Source of the DNA: Macrostomum hystrix
Taxonomy: Eukaryota; Platyhelminthes; Macrostomidae
DNA: 64,000 nt
Direction of reading: 5' to 3'
Assembly (NCBI GenBank): GCA_950097015.1
Contig: CATNEN010000039.1
Coordinates: 16,524,501 to 16,588,500 of the forward strand
This document shows, one piece after another, positions 22,601 to 33,626 of this stretch; the stretch's first letter is position 1, and each line of letters begins with the position of its first letter. The notes under the pieces are model-generated. The model made no database searches and had not been told where the DNA came from. It saw nothing but the letters and a program-made list of their open reading frames with translations. The position numbers were made by a program, and so were the translations under genes.

Positions 22601-24794
22601 CCGCCTCCGCTAGTCGAAGATTGCCCGCCGCCAGGAGCGCCTTGAACCCCGGCGCCGCCATATACAAAAGCTGACACGCGCCGACTAATGCCAGCCAGAT
22701 AGGAGCGACTTTTAACCAACGGCCGGCAGGAGATGCTATCTGGCCGGCAGGAGACAAGATGCAGAGCGCCGCCGGTTGCCGTGCTCAATAAGCAGTGCCT
22801 GCCGAATATGTGACGCAACTGTGAGCATTGCTCACCACGCAGCTGTTGCATCTGAGCCTCGCAATAGCTGGCTGGCTGGCCAATTGATGGCCAATAGTAG
22901 AGCAGGCCGCCAGGACTGGCTGATAGGCAGCCGGCGATAGCGGCAGCATCTGCCGTTGCCTCGCCGGAACTTGAACCCGATGGCGCCTACACAATTAGAC
23001 GGATGGATTGATTAGATCAGGGGGGCTCGGCAAACTCCGGTCCGAGGGCCAGATGAGGTCCTGGAAACTCCAAAAATCCGGCCAGTTGCCTCTTCCAACA
23101 CCTATAGTATCCTGTCTTATCTCTCACTTATCTGGAGATGTGTCTAAGCTCACCCCTGTCTCATCACTTCTCTGTCTAATCCCTACCCTGTCTCGTCTAT
23201 CCCGTGTCTCAACTCTTCCCTGCTTATCCCTCCCCTGCCATCTCTTCCCTGTCTTATCTCTCCCCTGCCATCTCTTCCCTGTCTTATCTCTCCCCTGCCA
23301 TTTCTTCCCTGTATTATCTCTCTCGCCTGCCATTTCTTCCCTGTATTATCTCTCTCGCCTGCCATCTCTTCCCTGTATTATCTCTCTCGCCTGCCATCTC
23401 TTCCCTGTATTATCTCTCTCGCCTGCCATCTCTTCCCTGTATTATCTCTCTCGCCTGCCATCTTTTCCCTGTATTATCTCTCTCGCCTGCCATCTCTTCC
23501 CTGTCTCATCTCTTCCCTGTCTTATCTCTTCCCTGTCTTATCTCTTCCCTGTCTCATCTCTTCCCTGTCTCATCTCTTCCCTGTCTCATCTCTTCCCTGT
23601 CTCATCTCTTCCCTGTCTTATCTCTTCCCTGTCTCATCTCTTCCCTGTCTCATCTCTTCCCTGTCTCATCTCTTCCCTGTCTCATCTCTTCCCTGTCTTA
23701 TCTCTTCCCTGTCTTATCTCTTCCCTGTCTCATCTCTTCCCTGTCTCATCTCTTCCCTGTCTCATCTCTTCCCTGTCTTATCTCTACCCTGTCTCATCTC
23801 TCCCCTGTCTCATCTCTTCCCTGTCTCATCTCTTCCCTGTCTCATCTCTTTCCTGTCTCATCTCTCCCCTGTCTCATCTCTTCCCTGTCTCATCTCTTCC
23901 CTGTCTTATCTCTTCCCTGTCTCATCTCTTCCCTTTCTTATCTCTTCCCTGTCTTATCTCTCCCCTGTCTCATCTCTCCCCTGTCTCATCTCTTCCCTGT
24001 CTCATCTCTTCCCTGTCTTATCTCTCCGTTATTATCTCACCCCTTTCTCATATTCCTACAGCAAATGCGGCCCACTATCGTCTTTTAGATTCTTTCCGTG
24101 GCCCGCACGCTAACAAGTTTGCCGACCCTTGAGTTACGAGGTCAGATGGATAATAATAATCGTTTGGCTAACTACAATGACCTATTATTTAATATATTTT
24201 ATATGAAAAACAAATATACCCATTTTGAAACATAGATAATCTATTTGATCTATCTGGTGCCTACTAGTCTACCCAATCAATCATCAACAATCTACTAGCC
24301 TTATCTAATTTTTTTATCTATCATTAAGTATTTAAGTGCTATTCTATCCAACTTATCAAGTATCTAAAGTCCATCCTCCTTATATGCCAAATGAACTAAG
24401 TAATTAAATTTATATTTAATAAGCAACCTTAGCCATTCCTCAGTGATTTTAAACTCACAGAAAACAGCAGATCAACCAGTTCTGCCCTGTGTGCCAAATC
24501 AGACACACACAGCGGCAATTCCCGACAAATCAAAGGCAGTGGCCTGCCAGTTGTACCGCTGGCCAATTGACGACCGCGCCAGACGTACAAACTGCGGCCC
24601 AGAATCATGCTAGCCCAGCCGCGCCTGTGCAGCCGTACACTGCAAGGCTTGCCACGATTCTCACTGCATCTCAATGCCTCGGCTACTAAAACTGGGAAGC
24701 CGCCGCCACTACCACCAGGCATAGAAGTAATTGGCACAGCCTGCAGATGGCCAGAATCTTCTTCAAGCATCTGGCTTAGATTTGCAGACTGCAT
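16648..24794 (-). CDS. NUP133: Nucleoporin Nup133
   Basis: Eight exons: 24794-24459, 22986-22447, 21624-21379, 20877-20539, 20320-19574, 19062-18647, 18187-17634 and 17210-16648. All are in phase, giving 1246 residues (human about 1156). Nup133 is the stalk-tip subunit of the Y (Nup107-160) complex of the nuclear pore. N-terminal beta-propeller landmarks are PVLVAEALRCSENRG, ILGRSLYVWRG, ELPLCVSDLAHRAELVDLL, LLYYWPSIGQPASYCEAQM and IERWRLDFG. Helical C-terminal landmarks are DLFYRE|VSRTAEL across exons 5/6, LAERYREFDLLIQICE, YYLRTGKRGRLL, EKRLASRKRSLLSMAKLAYLAS, and HFKRALDLLAYL near the end. Insertions of poly-Ala, poly-Ser and poly-Gln lengthen it. The intron 5 donor is weak (GAG|GTTTCA) but gives the conserved FYREVS. 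The protein starts about 70 residues later than human, and a stop lies upstream in frame, so an extra 5' exon is possible. Confidence 0.93.
17245..17550. mobile_element. MITE copy A with internal 16-bp minisatellite, in NUP133 intron 7
   Basis: The left part shares TATAGTATCCTGTCTCATCT with copy B (23019-24131). The right end reads GCAAGCTAATAAGTTTGCCG, against GCACGCTAACAAGTTTGCCG in copy B. Between them lie about 15 units of CATCTCTCCCGTGTCT. The end sequence (CGGCAAACTT read inward) resembles hAT-type terminal repeats. An A-box-like CTAGTGGTTAGA on the minus strand at about 17575 marks a SINE scrap just outside. Confidence 0.65.
18243..18636. repeat. 22-bp minisatellite in NUP133 intron 6
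   Basis: About 18 units of core CTAGAGCTGACATTCTCAAA with C/T and TCTC/TCTT variants. It fills nearly all of the intron between exons 6 and 7 (18646-18188). Confidence 0.93.
19200..19520. repeat. 25-bp minisatellite in NUP133 intron 5
   Basis: About 13 units of core CTATCTTTCTTCCCTAATCT. On the minus strand it is purine-rich (GAAAGATAGGAGTGAGAGA type). It fills most of intron 5 (19573-19063). Confidence 0.93.
21010..21310. repeat. 35-bp minisatellite in NUP133 intron 3
   Basis: Eight to nine units of core CAGCCAATCAGAACCATCAG followed by ACTGTATNTAGCT. The units contain CCAAT and CAATCAG strings. Located between exons 3 and 4 (21378-20878). Confidence 0.92.
21723..22328. repeat. Exact 303-bp tandem duplication in NUP133 intron 2
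   Basis: 21723-22025 and 22026-22328 appear identical base for base by eye. Each copy is itself built from degenerate 'CCTTGGTTCGATACCTCA' units, which extend on both sides to about 22410. The identity implies a very recent duplication or an assembly duplication. Confidence 0.88.
23019..24131. mobile_element. hAT-like MITE copy B with large internal minisatellite, in NUP133 intron 1
   Basis: The left end (about 23019) reads CAGGGGGGCTCGGCAAACTC. The right end, read inward from about 24131, is CAAGGGTCGGCAAACTTG, so the two ends form an imperfect inverted repeat around CGGCAAACT with GC-rich GGCC strings inside. This layout is typical of hAT-type non-autonomous elements. No clear 8-bp target duplication is seen. 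The interior, 23110-24040, is a CATCTCTTCCCTGT-type array of 15-25-bp units, including longer units ending CTCGCCTGC. Confidence 0.6.
23110..24040. repeat. CTCATCTCTTCCCTGT minisatellite inside MITE copy B
   Basis: About 60 short units of CTCATCTCTTCCCTG, with a proximal block of 25-30-bp units carrying CTCTCGCCTGCCAT. On the plus strand it is open in two frames, giving an artefactual repetitive Ser/Leu/Pro protein. Confidence 0.93.
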
Positions 24795-25590
24795 TGCAAT
24801 GAGAATTGTTGCTAGAAAATCTGATTAGGTTCTGAAAAGGTATTAATAATTATTTTATTTAGATGCTTAGAACAGATTTAATTAAAATAGAAATCTAAAC
24901 TTCCCAGGCAAGTTATATAAGCAACTATCTTTCTATTAATTTTTTCCTGTAAGAGAAAAGAACTTAATTGCCACTAATTTGATTGTTTTTTGCTTCTAGT
25001 TCAAAAATAAGCTAAGAAAATGTAACTAAATTTAGTAAAAATGATAAATCTTTATTCAGATAGGCCTACTCTCCTGAACCAAAATGGTGCTATTGATCAT
25101 TCAAGCTCAAGGCTAGTGACTATGCCAGCCTTACTACTAAAAATGGGTATCCACAAAAAACATAAATTAATATAAAATATGATATTTAAGACTTAATAAA
25201 TACACTACCAACAAGCAACAACCAAATTAAATACACTACCAGATTAACTAAAAAATATGATACCTAAAAATCATCATATACTACATCCTCAAAAACTAAT
25301 TCTAAGAAAACACTACAAACTTTGGTGGCATTAATATTAAAATTACTTAGAAATTATATTAAAGTAGTAAATACCCCTATAACAACTTTGGTGTCATCAT
25401 TGGGATAAAACATCTTAAGTGATAGCCTAATTAAAGAGAGACACACTAGGGCATAGGACAACTTGGGTGACTTTGTCAAGTATAAAGTTTGAATATTAAA
25501 TCAGCACTACAACAATGAAAATTTTTGAAAAGTAGGCCTAAAACATGCTACTTTTAATGTTTTTGGCTTATTGCAGTTTTTTGTTGTAAT
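24795..25590. other. AT-rich spacer upstream of NUP133
   Basis: Upstream region of NUP133. No coding sequence seen. On the minus strand, TTTTCAG (about 24830) and TTTTCTAG (about 24810) just before the ATG could act as acceptors for an unseen 5' exon or spliced leader. Confidence 0.4.
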
Positions 25591-25603
25591 AATAAATGGC
25601 AAA

Positions 25604-26302
25604 GCTTATTCCCACTGTCCCGTGCTGATAATTTCAATTTTATCCACATGGATCTGTGTTGATAATTTCAATTTTATCCACATGGATCCATGCCGATAAT
25701 TTTCTGCTTAGGCCTATCCACACGGCAGCTTGTATGAATAGGTCTACAACTCTTTATATATGCTGTGCCATTCATTTCAATTTTATCTACACGGTTCTGT
25801 TCTTTGAAATGAGGCCCTTTCAGGTTTGAACGTTTTGTTGAACCATCAAGCCAATAGATCGACAAAGTTGCCAGTGTGTTACAAAAGTGTTCTACATTTC
25901 AACTTACACATTCATTAACTGACATTAATGTCATCCTTTTTAATTATTGTAATAACAACTCACTAAATCTTTTGTCATCGTTACGTGTTTTCATTTGAAT
26001 TGTATTGACTTAAAAAGTAAAAAGTCTATCAAAGAAAATCATACGAGTCAAACAGCAGAATTCTAGTCAGCACCAAACTCGTCACACATATTATACATCA
26101 TTGTTATTATTTTACACTATTAATTGATAGTGTACACTATACACTATACTCTGAAGCAAAAGCCTTATGCTCAGAGAAGAATAGGTAGGGACTTGAAAGT
26201 AGACCTATTCATACAAGCTGCCATGTGGATAAGCAGAAAATTATCGGCATGGATCCGTGTGGATAAAATTGAAATTATTGGCACAGGACCATGGGAATAA
26301 GC
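25604..26302. mobile_element. Fold-back MITE with ~105-145-bp inverted arms
   Basis: Arm 1 (25604-25748) and arm 2 (26198-26302) are reverse complements. They share TTATTCCC, ATAATTTCAATTTTATCCAC, GGATCCATGCCGATAATTTT and GCAGCTTGTATGAATAGGTC. Arm 1 has an extra internal duplication of about 40 bases (GATAATTTCAATTTTATCCA occurs twice). The AT-rich centre has no ORF. No transposase is present, so any mobility would be in trans. Confidence 0.8.
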
Positions 26303-27263
26303 ACTTCCATAATAAATAGGCAACCATAGGCCTATTTATTGCCTTGCCTACCTAGTACTACTAAGGATTAAGGAACAATTAGGCCTAACTTGTCCCATTG
26401 AGTTTTAAGTCAACTTAGGCCTAACTTCTGGTGTTCCTAATTTGTCTTTGCATATTGCTACTAAAATACTAAGCAATTAAGGTTTTTAAGCACTAGGGCC
26501 TATATAGGCCTATTAGAATTGTATAGGGCAAATATAAGGCTCAATGCCAATGAGGTACATAGGAAAGGATAGGACAAGTAGAATGCCAAAAGTAAAAAGT
26601 AATTAATTTATTTGGCCATTTGCAAATAACCACTTCAATCAACTTGCAGTAAACTTCAGAGATTGTTTAAGCATGCAAAAGTATGTAAAACGAGACCTTT
26701 GTTTAAAGAAAAAAATGGTAGGGCCTAAGGTCAGTTTAGCCTTTGTGACTGTAACTGCAACTATAGGCCTAGGCCTACTTCTTTGGCACAACTCTGCAAC
26801 ATAGGCTAGCACCTAGAAGTTCCATCTCGAAAGCCAAATAAGTCCTAGTTAGTTCTGAAAATTTCAGCAGTAACTTTTCATTTTAGGTCTAGGATATAGT
26901 TAGGCCCCTACCTTAAATTTATTTTTTTTTTACTTTTAAAATCATCAACATTATTGACACTTTTAGACTTTTAGTATTAGCCTCAGAGAGTTAAATACGC
27001 AAACAGTTCCTGTTTGGATTTCGTAAGTTGTAAAACTAGAAATAAGATGCAGGATAGGTCCTTTAAAAACATGATATTTTGTAGCCAGCCACTGTAAAGG
27101 CAGACACAAGACTTCTAAGTCTTTAGAGTCAAGTGACACCGAGTTTTAATCCCAGAGGTTCTTACCGGTGTTACAAGTGTAACAAAATGTGATCGCCGTT
27201 TTCCATCAGATTGCTAAATATTTTTAACTTTAAAAAGCTAGAAATCTATCTTAACAAGGTTTT
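26303..27263. other. AT-rich spacer, no gene seen
   Basis: Rich in TAGGCCTA-type palindromes (for example around 26390-26530 and 26760), a motif scattered between about 25060 and 26800. No coding signal. Confidence 0.4.
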
Positions 27264-27510
27264 CCTCTCCCACCAAGGTGCCAGAATTCGATTCCACAGC
27301 GAGGCCACATTTATTTAGCGGCGGAGAGAAGCCTTGGGGGCTTGTCGTACAATTTACCCCTAATGGCCAACTTCCATGGCACAGTGAGAGTGTATACTGC
27401 CTGACGATGAGAAATCCAGGGAAGATGTACACACCTTTATGAGCGCATGCATGCGTATAGTATCTGTGTGCGTTTGTGCTCAGGAGTCAGCGGAATGGGC
27501 AGAATCGCCT
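27264..27510 (+). repeat. Dispersed SINE-like repeat, copy 2
   Basis: Same element as 10722-10940 (CACCAAGGT, B-box-like TTCGATTCC, GGGGGCTTGTC, CTGCCTGACGATGA, GATGTACACACCT, GCTCAGGAGTC). It carries an extra stretch of about 25 bases (GCATGCATGCG..) before the last block. Confidence 0.75.
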
Positions 27511-29700
27511 CCTCGCTGGGTGCTGGCCTAGTGTCACTAATGTGCCATTGCCAGCAGCCCTCCTGCAATTATTATTATTAATCCATCAAAAACGTATTAG
27601 CACATTTGCTTCTCCTTTTCCTCGATATACATTTTGCAGTCGTGCACTTACCTTCAAATGATAGTCTGAGCAAGGGCCACTAGAAGACCTTATAATCTGC
27701 TCAATCTACAAATTTTTCTTTTACTTTGAAATATACTTTTTGATTGCAAGGATATTGACTGCGATATTTAGGATTTAATCCCTGGATATAGTATTATTGC
27801 ACACGCAGAATTTTTTACTTTAGAATTTTCAGGGGTACACAATACAAAGCAGCAACTTTGATGACTGTCTTAAACACACCCAAGACTGAGACATCCGACA
27901 ATGGGGTTTTAGATGGGGTATTAATCAGACCAAGAGTAATAATTATAGAACTCCATGCCAACAAGAACGAAGCCTTGTTTTAGAGCCATCTGAACTGCAA
28001 ACGAGCCCGTAAGTTACAGTATAAAAAAGAATTAAGTCAGCAATAGCTCAGTCGATTCAACTAACCAACTTTTCACTCAGCGTTGGCCAACGAATGCAAA
28101 AAATGAATGCTGGAGATATACTTGTAGAATTGCTTTTCTTTTTATTTTCACCTTACATATATTAACTTTACCTAAGGTCAAAACAGTATCTGATTCCCCT
28201 AAAGAGGAGTTTACTCCTATGTTATAACAAATTGTGTGCATTTTTTACTTTATTCAGACATTGCTGGACAACAATTTTATCGGCAGCCAATTAGGCAGTA
28301 TGTAGACTTCTTTGCTTAGCATTACTTACCAAAATTGTAAAACAAAAAGGCAAAACAGAATGGGATCTAACTATATGATACGAAGTTCACACGAAACAAG
28401 CTGCCAAAAGATAAGCTACTACACCGATCATGAGGGGGTTTGGATGTAACAAAGTTTTAAATAAGTACAGTTGTGATTGCTAAGCAACATTAATATTGTA
28501 CGATTTCAATTGAAAACCCTAAATATGAAGTATTAGGTTCCCATTTTTTGTAAACCGGTCATCATTTTCACAACGAAAGCAAAGTAGAGACAATATTATA
28601 GCGGGAAAAAACTGAGAAAAGAGAATGGCTTTGATTGGTTGGTTAAAAAAAACAGCTGGAGCAGCAAACACAATAAAAAAACAATCACAACAGACACTAC
28701 GGTGAAAATAATAGAAATGGAAACAGTTGAAAAATTGTTAGAAAAGCATAGGGACACACACTAAACAGAAGCAGAAAAAAACACAAAAAGCAAATTATTA
28801 ACCTTTGCCAAAAATTATGGGCGACATTAAACTGCACCTATTGCCATTTCAGTGACGTTAATCATTAAATAAATAGGAGAGTAGAACAAACCGGCCTACA
28901 AAAAACTTTAGAATGATAATAGAGAGCTGCATTTAAATAATTGCCACATTGTACATTGTTTTTTTGAGTAGTATCATTCGTATTTTTGCTTTATTTTTTT
29001 TCTGATCTCTTTCGCTTTGTACACATACACAACTAGACTTAAAGTAAAAAGGTATGTAAAGTTGCGCCTAGATAGATAAACAATAAGATAGAATTAATAA
29101 GATAATAATACAACGATGGAAAACATGCAAGCTATTGGTAAAGCGCACACGATGCCAGAACTGTACAAATAATAAACGCAAACAAGAACACACTTATCAG
29201 GTAAAGCTAAGGAAAAAACATTTTATTTTTTAAACGAATTTTTTAATATCTAATTTTACTTTGCTACGGCAGAATAAACTAAAAATCTTTAAATGTGAGA
29301 CTACTTTGAATTTAGAGCCTACTTAGTGCCATAGAATATTTGATGCACAACACTTATTAAACAACACCCTACTGCGAAAGTAAGATACCGCGAACAATAG
29401 GACTAAAATTAGAAAAGCCAAGAGTGATAAAAATGCGCTAATTAGGTTGTAATCTTTCATTTTTAGCAAACACAGGCCTACCAATAACCAATTTTCTTAA
29501 ATTTGACAAGAAAAAAATGACACTCGAATCAAGTAGAAATTAACAAATGAGACTTAGCAAAGGGAGGCAGGAAATGATAATTAAAAATAGTAAAAAAACA
29601 CAAAACACACATTAACACTCGCGCCATCTACTATTTACTCCGAACGTAAAATAGACAAGAGTCACTAATTGTCAATAAAAGTAAGACAGGCTGTTTGATT
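27511..29700. other. AT-rich spacer / presumed 3' UTR of the HMGN-like gene
   Basis: No ORF of note. The part next to 29700 is likely 3' UTR of the minus-strand gene; a minus-strand AATAAA (TTTATT on plus) occurs near 29222. Confidence 0.4.
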
Positions 29701-30366
29701 TTAGCAAGCATCGCTAGCTGGCAGAGCTTGAATTGGTGTTTCTACTTTCTTCTCAACTAGGGCAGCGGCCAGCTCAGCGGCGTGATTGTCGCCGTTAGAA
29801 TTGGCGCTGTCTCCGTTCAGCCTGCTGGATTTCTCCTCGGCTGAGTCGGCTGGCGGCTGAGCAGCGGGACGATCGGTGGAGTCCTTGCCGGCGTCGCCAT
29901 TCGACTCTGACTTCTCGTCGCTGCTAGCAGGTTTAGCTTCCGTCTCTGGCTTATCACCATCGGCCTTCTTTTCTTCAACTACTGGCACCGGTTTCTCTTG
30001 TTTGTCCGTGTCTTCTTTCTTAGCCTCCTCTGCCGTCCCCTCCTCCTCCTTCTTCTGTTCCTTAACAGATTCCTCTTTGTCCTCAGTCTTCTCGGCGCAA
30101 TCTTCCTCTGCAGAAGCATTGGCCTTCTGTACAGCAGATTCAATCTCCATTTTCTCTTCAGCCTCCGGTTGAGCGGTTTCTGATTCCGGTTCCTTCTTGG
30201 CGGCGGCTTTCTTTGTTGGCGAGGCGCGCGACTTCTTTGGCGACGGCTCAGCTGAAACTGGGGCAGATGTCGTTGCGGGCGGCGCCTCGTCCTCTTTGGC
30301 GGCTAGACGCGACGAACGACGACGTGGCTCGGCAGCCTCGCCAACTGAGCGCTTTCCACGGGGCAT
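29701..30366 (-). CDS. HMGN-like nucleosome-binding acidic protein
   Basis: 221 residues in one exon, ATG at 30366, TAA at 29701. The N-terminus MPRGKRSVGEAAEP then RRRSSRLAAKEDEAPP closely resembles the vertebrate HMGN start and its nucleosome-binding core RRSARLSAK. HMGN proteins bind nucleosomes through that core and loosen chromatin. Next comes a basic, Pro/Ser/Lys block (SPKKSRASPTKKAAAKK) like an HMGN linker or nuclear localisation signal. The rest is a long Glu/Lys/Asp-rich disordered tail (EEKMEIES, EEEGTAEEAKKEDT, EEKKADGDKPE), reminiscent of HMGN5. HMGN is usually described from vertebrates, so this could be convergence in a disordered chromatin protein. The sequence supports a nuclear, nucleosome-contacting role but not orthology. 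Confidence 0.6.
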   Translation of the reverse strand: MPRGKRSVGEAAEPRRRSSRLAAKEDEAPPATTSAPVSAEPSPKKSRASPTKKAAAKKEPESETAQPEAEEKMEIESAVQKANASAEEDCAEKTEDKEESVKEQKKEEEGTAEEAKKEDTDKQEKPVPVVEEKKADGDKPETEAKPASSDEKSESNGDAGKDSTDRPAAQPPADSAEEKSSRLNGDSANSNGDNHAAELAAALVEKKVETPIQALPASDAC

Positions 30367-32378
30367 TGTTTTGTAGATTATCTTAAAAAACGGAAAAAAA
30401 GGTGCAGTGATATTTATCTGATTTGGCTGTCTGTATGTCAGGTTGTGTCAATAGAAGTTTCCAGACCTAACAGAGCTGTTGAATATCGTGACAATTAGTC
30501 TGCAAAAAAATTAAGTTGTTGTACAGAAAATCGTTGATTATATTTAATATCTCTTTAAGGCTTTTAAATTGTGTTAATAACTAGATAATATATAATATAA
30601 TAACTAAATAACTAAACATTCTATATATGTATATAAACATTCTAAACATTCTACATTCATTCTAAATATTTGATAGTCACAAAATATGTATAACACAAAA
30701 ATATTTTACCAGCTACATTGTACAAGCCATGGCACATCTTCAATTTCAATATTGAATATACGCTTCAAGATACTGAATAGTTTGGTAAGAAACTTACATT
30801 ATTTACATTTCAACATTGTATTATTAACACCCTCAACAATATATTTAATCTAATAAGTCATTTAAAATAATTCAAAATCTAGCTTTAACACAAATACACT
30901 TTTTTTGAAATAGCACAAGGTGCATCAACAACAAATCCAGATAGGTTTTGTATCAGAACACATGCTACACTTTCCTGACTATGGACCATATTTGAAATGG
31001 TGGCCTGTATGCTGGAATATTCTGGAGTGCCGAAGCATCCACACAGCAATTTGGCATATATATTTTAGGCATATGAAAAGGAAAGAAAGACTCATTGGTG
31101 TGTCACAGCAAACATTTTAAGCCTTTAAAAAGGAAAAAATATACTGTGTGCAGCTTGCAAAATAAATGACAATTTATACATGAATGTATGTAGGCCTAAT
31201 CATTGGACATATAGATATAGCATGCATGTCATTCTATATCATGTCAAACTAAACTATAGACAAAAATACATTTGTTTAAGGTTTAATTATAATTTATTTG
31301 AATTTAAATTTCTCAATATTTTATTTACATTATTTGATGCAAACCCATTGATTTGTCACATTTTTGAGGTTTTATATTTGGTTGTTTAACATGCAATTTT
31401 AAATGCTGCAAAAGTCATGTACATGTATTAGTGGTTAGGCCTATTGCTTAGAAACTAAGCACAAAACATAGGGGCCTAAATGTTTTCCTGAATAAACACT
31501 ATTTAAATGATTGTCACTTTAATATTCTTCTTAATGCAAACACTTTTGGCTTCAATAACCTTAAGACCTGGGTTTTTGTGCCATTCTGGTGTACAGCACA
31601 CACTAAGTTGAAACCTGTACAATAAAATCGGACCTACTGTGAGCAATCGCACACTTTCTTCAGGCTTCAGCCAAAAACAGTTTAAAACTTCAATTGTTAT
31701 GACAGACCTATAAGTGATGACTGATGTTCATAGTAGCTGTTGCATAGCTACATTAATCGAATTAAATAGATAAAAATATCAGTACATGTTTTAAAAAACA
31801 TAGTAATAAAATGTGAAGGTGAACACAGATTCATGGCTGCCTACGCGTGTGGACATAGATTAATAATATTAATCTATATATACATAGTGACATACAGAGA
31901 GGAAATCTAAAATATGTTAGTTGTAGCCGTAATTCAGACGTAACTTGAGGACTGAACATTACGCTGCCAAATTTTTAGATAAGACGACACTTGCCACAGT
32001 CATAAGTAACATTTCTTTCTTATACAAACGCTAGGGCAGGGCCACGCTTTAAACCCAAAACAGAAATGGCGGACACCTGAAATTTACATTTTAAATAAAG
32101 AAATAAATAGCAATATTTGGTACTTGAAAATTGCAGTTTGGCTCAATGATTTATTTTTACAACATTTGCACTTGTAAACTAATAGATCAGAAATATTAAT
32201 ATATGTTGGTGTGTTGTTTTGTTTTAATCGGTTTACAATAGCAACGAGCATATTTGAATGAAACTATTTAGCGAGTTTCAGAACATATAAGTAAGAATTA
32301 CATCCGAATACATTTTTCTGTGGTGCAAATCTGATTCGAAGCTTCTAGTCTTTACCTGACTACGTTTATCTAAACGAC
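30367..32378. other. AT-rich intergenic region between the HMGN-like gene and MYCBP
   Basis: The two genes diverge here and share about 2 kb of upstream DNA. It is AT-rich with no coding signal. A pyrimidine-poor stretch near 32300-32378 precedes the MYCBP ATG. Confidence 0.4.
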
Positions 32379-33626
32379 ATGACTTCATACAAGGTAGATA
32401 TTCTATTAGTTTGTTGTCTTATAAACATCATTTAATTCTATAAGTACACATTTTATATATAAAAAATGTATGGGCGTAAAATGCGCTATTGAAAGCTTTT
32501 TTGTTTAAGAAGTTATAAAAAATTCAAGCAAAAGTCGCAATAAAGAGTCGTGATGATATTTCGAAAATATTCCTGTTAAAACCACTGATGCATGTATATT
32601 TATTGGCAGTTTATTGTTACTGCGGTTAATTCATGAGTAATTAATCTGAGTATTTTATTGAAATTATTGTTTTTAGGCTGCTGATTCAAAGAGGGAGGAG
32701 TTTCGCAAGTACCTAGAAAAGGCTGGTGTGCTTGATGCATTGACAAAAGGTGAGTTGCTTTCTATTTTCGTGTTTTTATAAAATTATACCCTTTAGCTGC
32801 TTGATTAAAGTGTTTCTGCTAAGTTATCACTTAATTAGTTGTATTTGATGCTGGAAGCAATAAAAATCTAGCTGAATAAATAAAATAATTTTCTTGTGAT
32901 CCTTCACTCTGCCAATGAACATGCATAGCGATTTTTTAAGTCGTGACTATCTTATATCCAAATGGCAGTAAAATGCTAAAAAGTCCTAGGACTACCAAAG
33001 TGGTATTTTTAACAATTTTTTGCCTAAAATCTTTTAATTTCTTTCTAAAACAAATAGATTACCTATAAATAAAACAATCATACTTGGTACTCCGCTAACA
33101 AAGTCAAATTTATGCCAAAATATTTTTTATCTAGTCCTTGTTGGCCTGTATGAGGAGCCTGAGAAGCCGAACAATGCATTGGAGTTCCTGAAACTGCACC
33201 TCGGCACAGCCGGGCCGGACGCGCCCGATGTTGAGGCCATGAAAGTTGAGATCACCGAGCTGAGAACTCGAGTCGAACAGTTAGAAGCTCAGAATCAGGA
33301 ACTTAGGGGACGGGTAAATTATATCCCATGTTTTCTTTGATAAATTGAATTAACTGTTTCCAAGCCGTCTAAACATTGAATGACGTTCCTGGAATCCTGC
33401 AATACAACTCTTAGACGCATTGTATCTAACTAAATATAGTTTTCACTTTCATACACCAACCAAGTTTTCAGCCAATCAAAACGCAGGCATCCAAACCTCA
33501 ACTAATCAAGCACCAGTCAAATTATTTAAAATAATAGTGCGTCAGATATGCATGTGGCTCTCACCCTTCACTCTTTTGCAGCTGCAGCAATTTGAATCTG
33601 CCCAAGCGGAGGGTGCTGATGAATAA
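32379..33626 (+). CDS. MYCBP: MYC-binding protein (AMY-1)
   Basis: Four exons: 32379-32393, 32677-32749, 33135-33313 and 33582-33626. All junctions have GT..AG ends and are in phase (0, 1, 0), giving 103 residues, the same length as human MYCBP. Exon 1 codes only MTSYK, then AADSKREEFRKYLEKAGVLD, VGLYEEPEKPNNALEFLK, and a C-terminal coiled coil (EITELRTRVEQLEAQNQELRG). Human MYCBP binds the N-terminus of MYC and also AKAP-type anchors, and moves between cytoplasm and nucleus. The conserved KREEFRKYLEK and LYEEPEKPN blocks make the assignment secure. AATAAA lies at 33884-33889. Exon 4 has an alternative NAGNAG-like acceptor (GCAG|CTGCAG), which could add or drop LQ. Confidence 0.96.

Noticed and set aside
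23008-24132. 374-codon Ser/Leu/Pro repeat ORF
   Set aside because: It is the MITE-internal minisatellite inside NUP133 intron 1, on the opposite strand.
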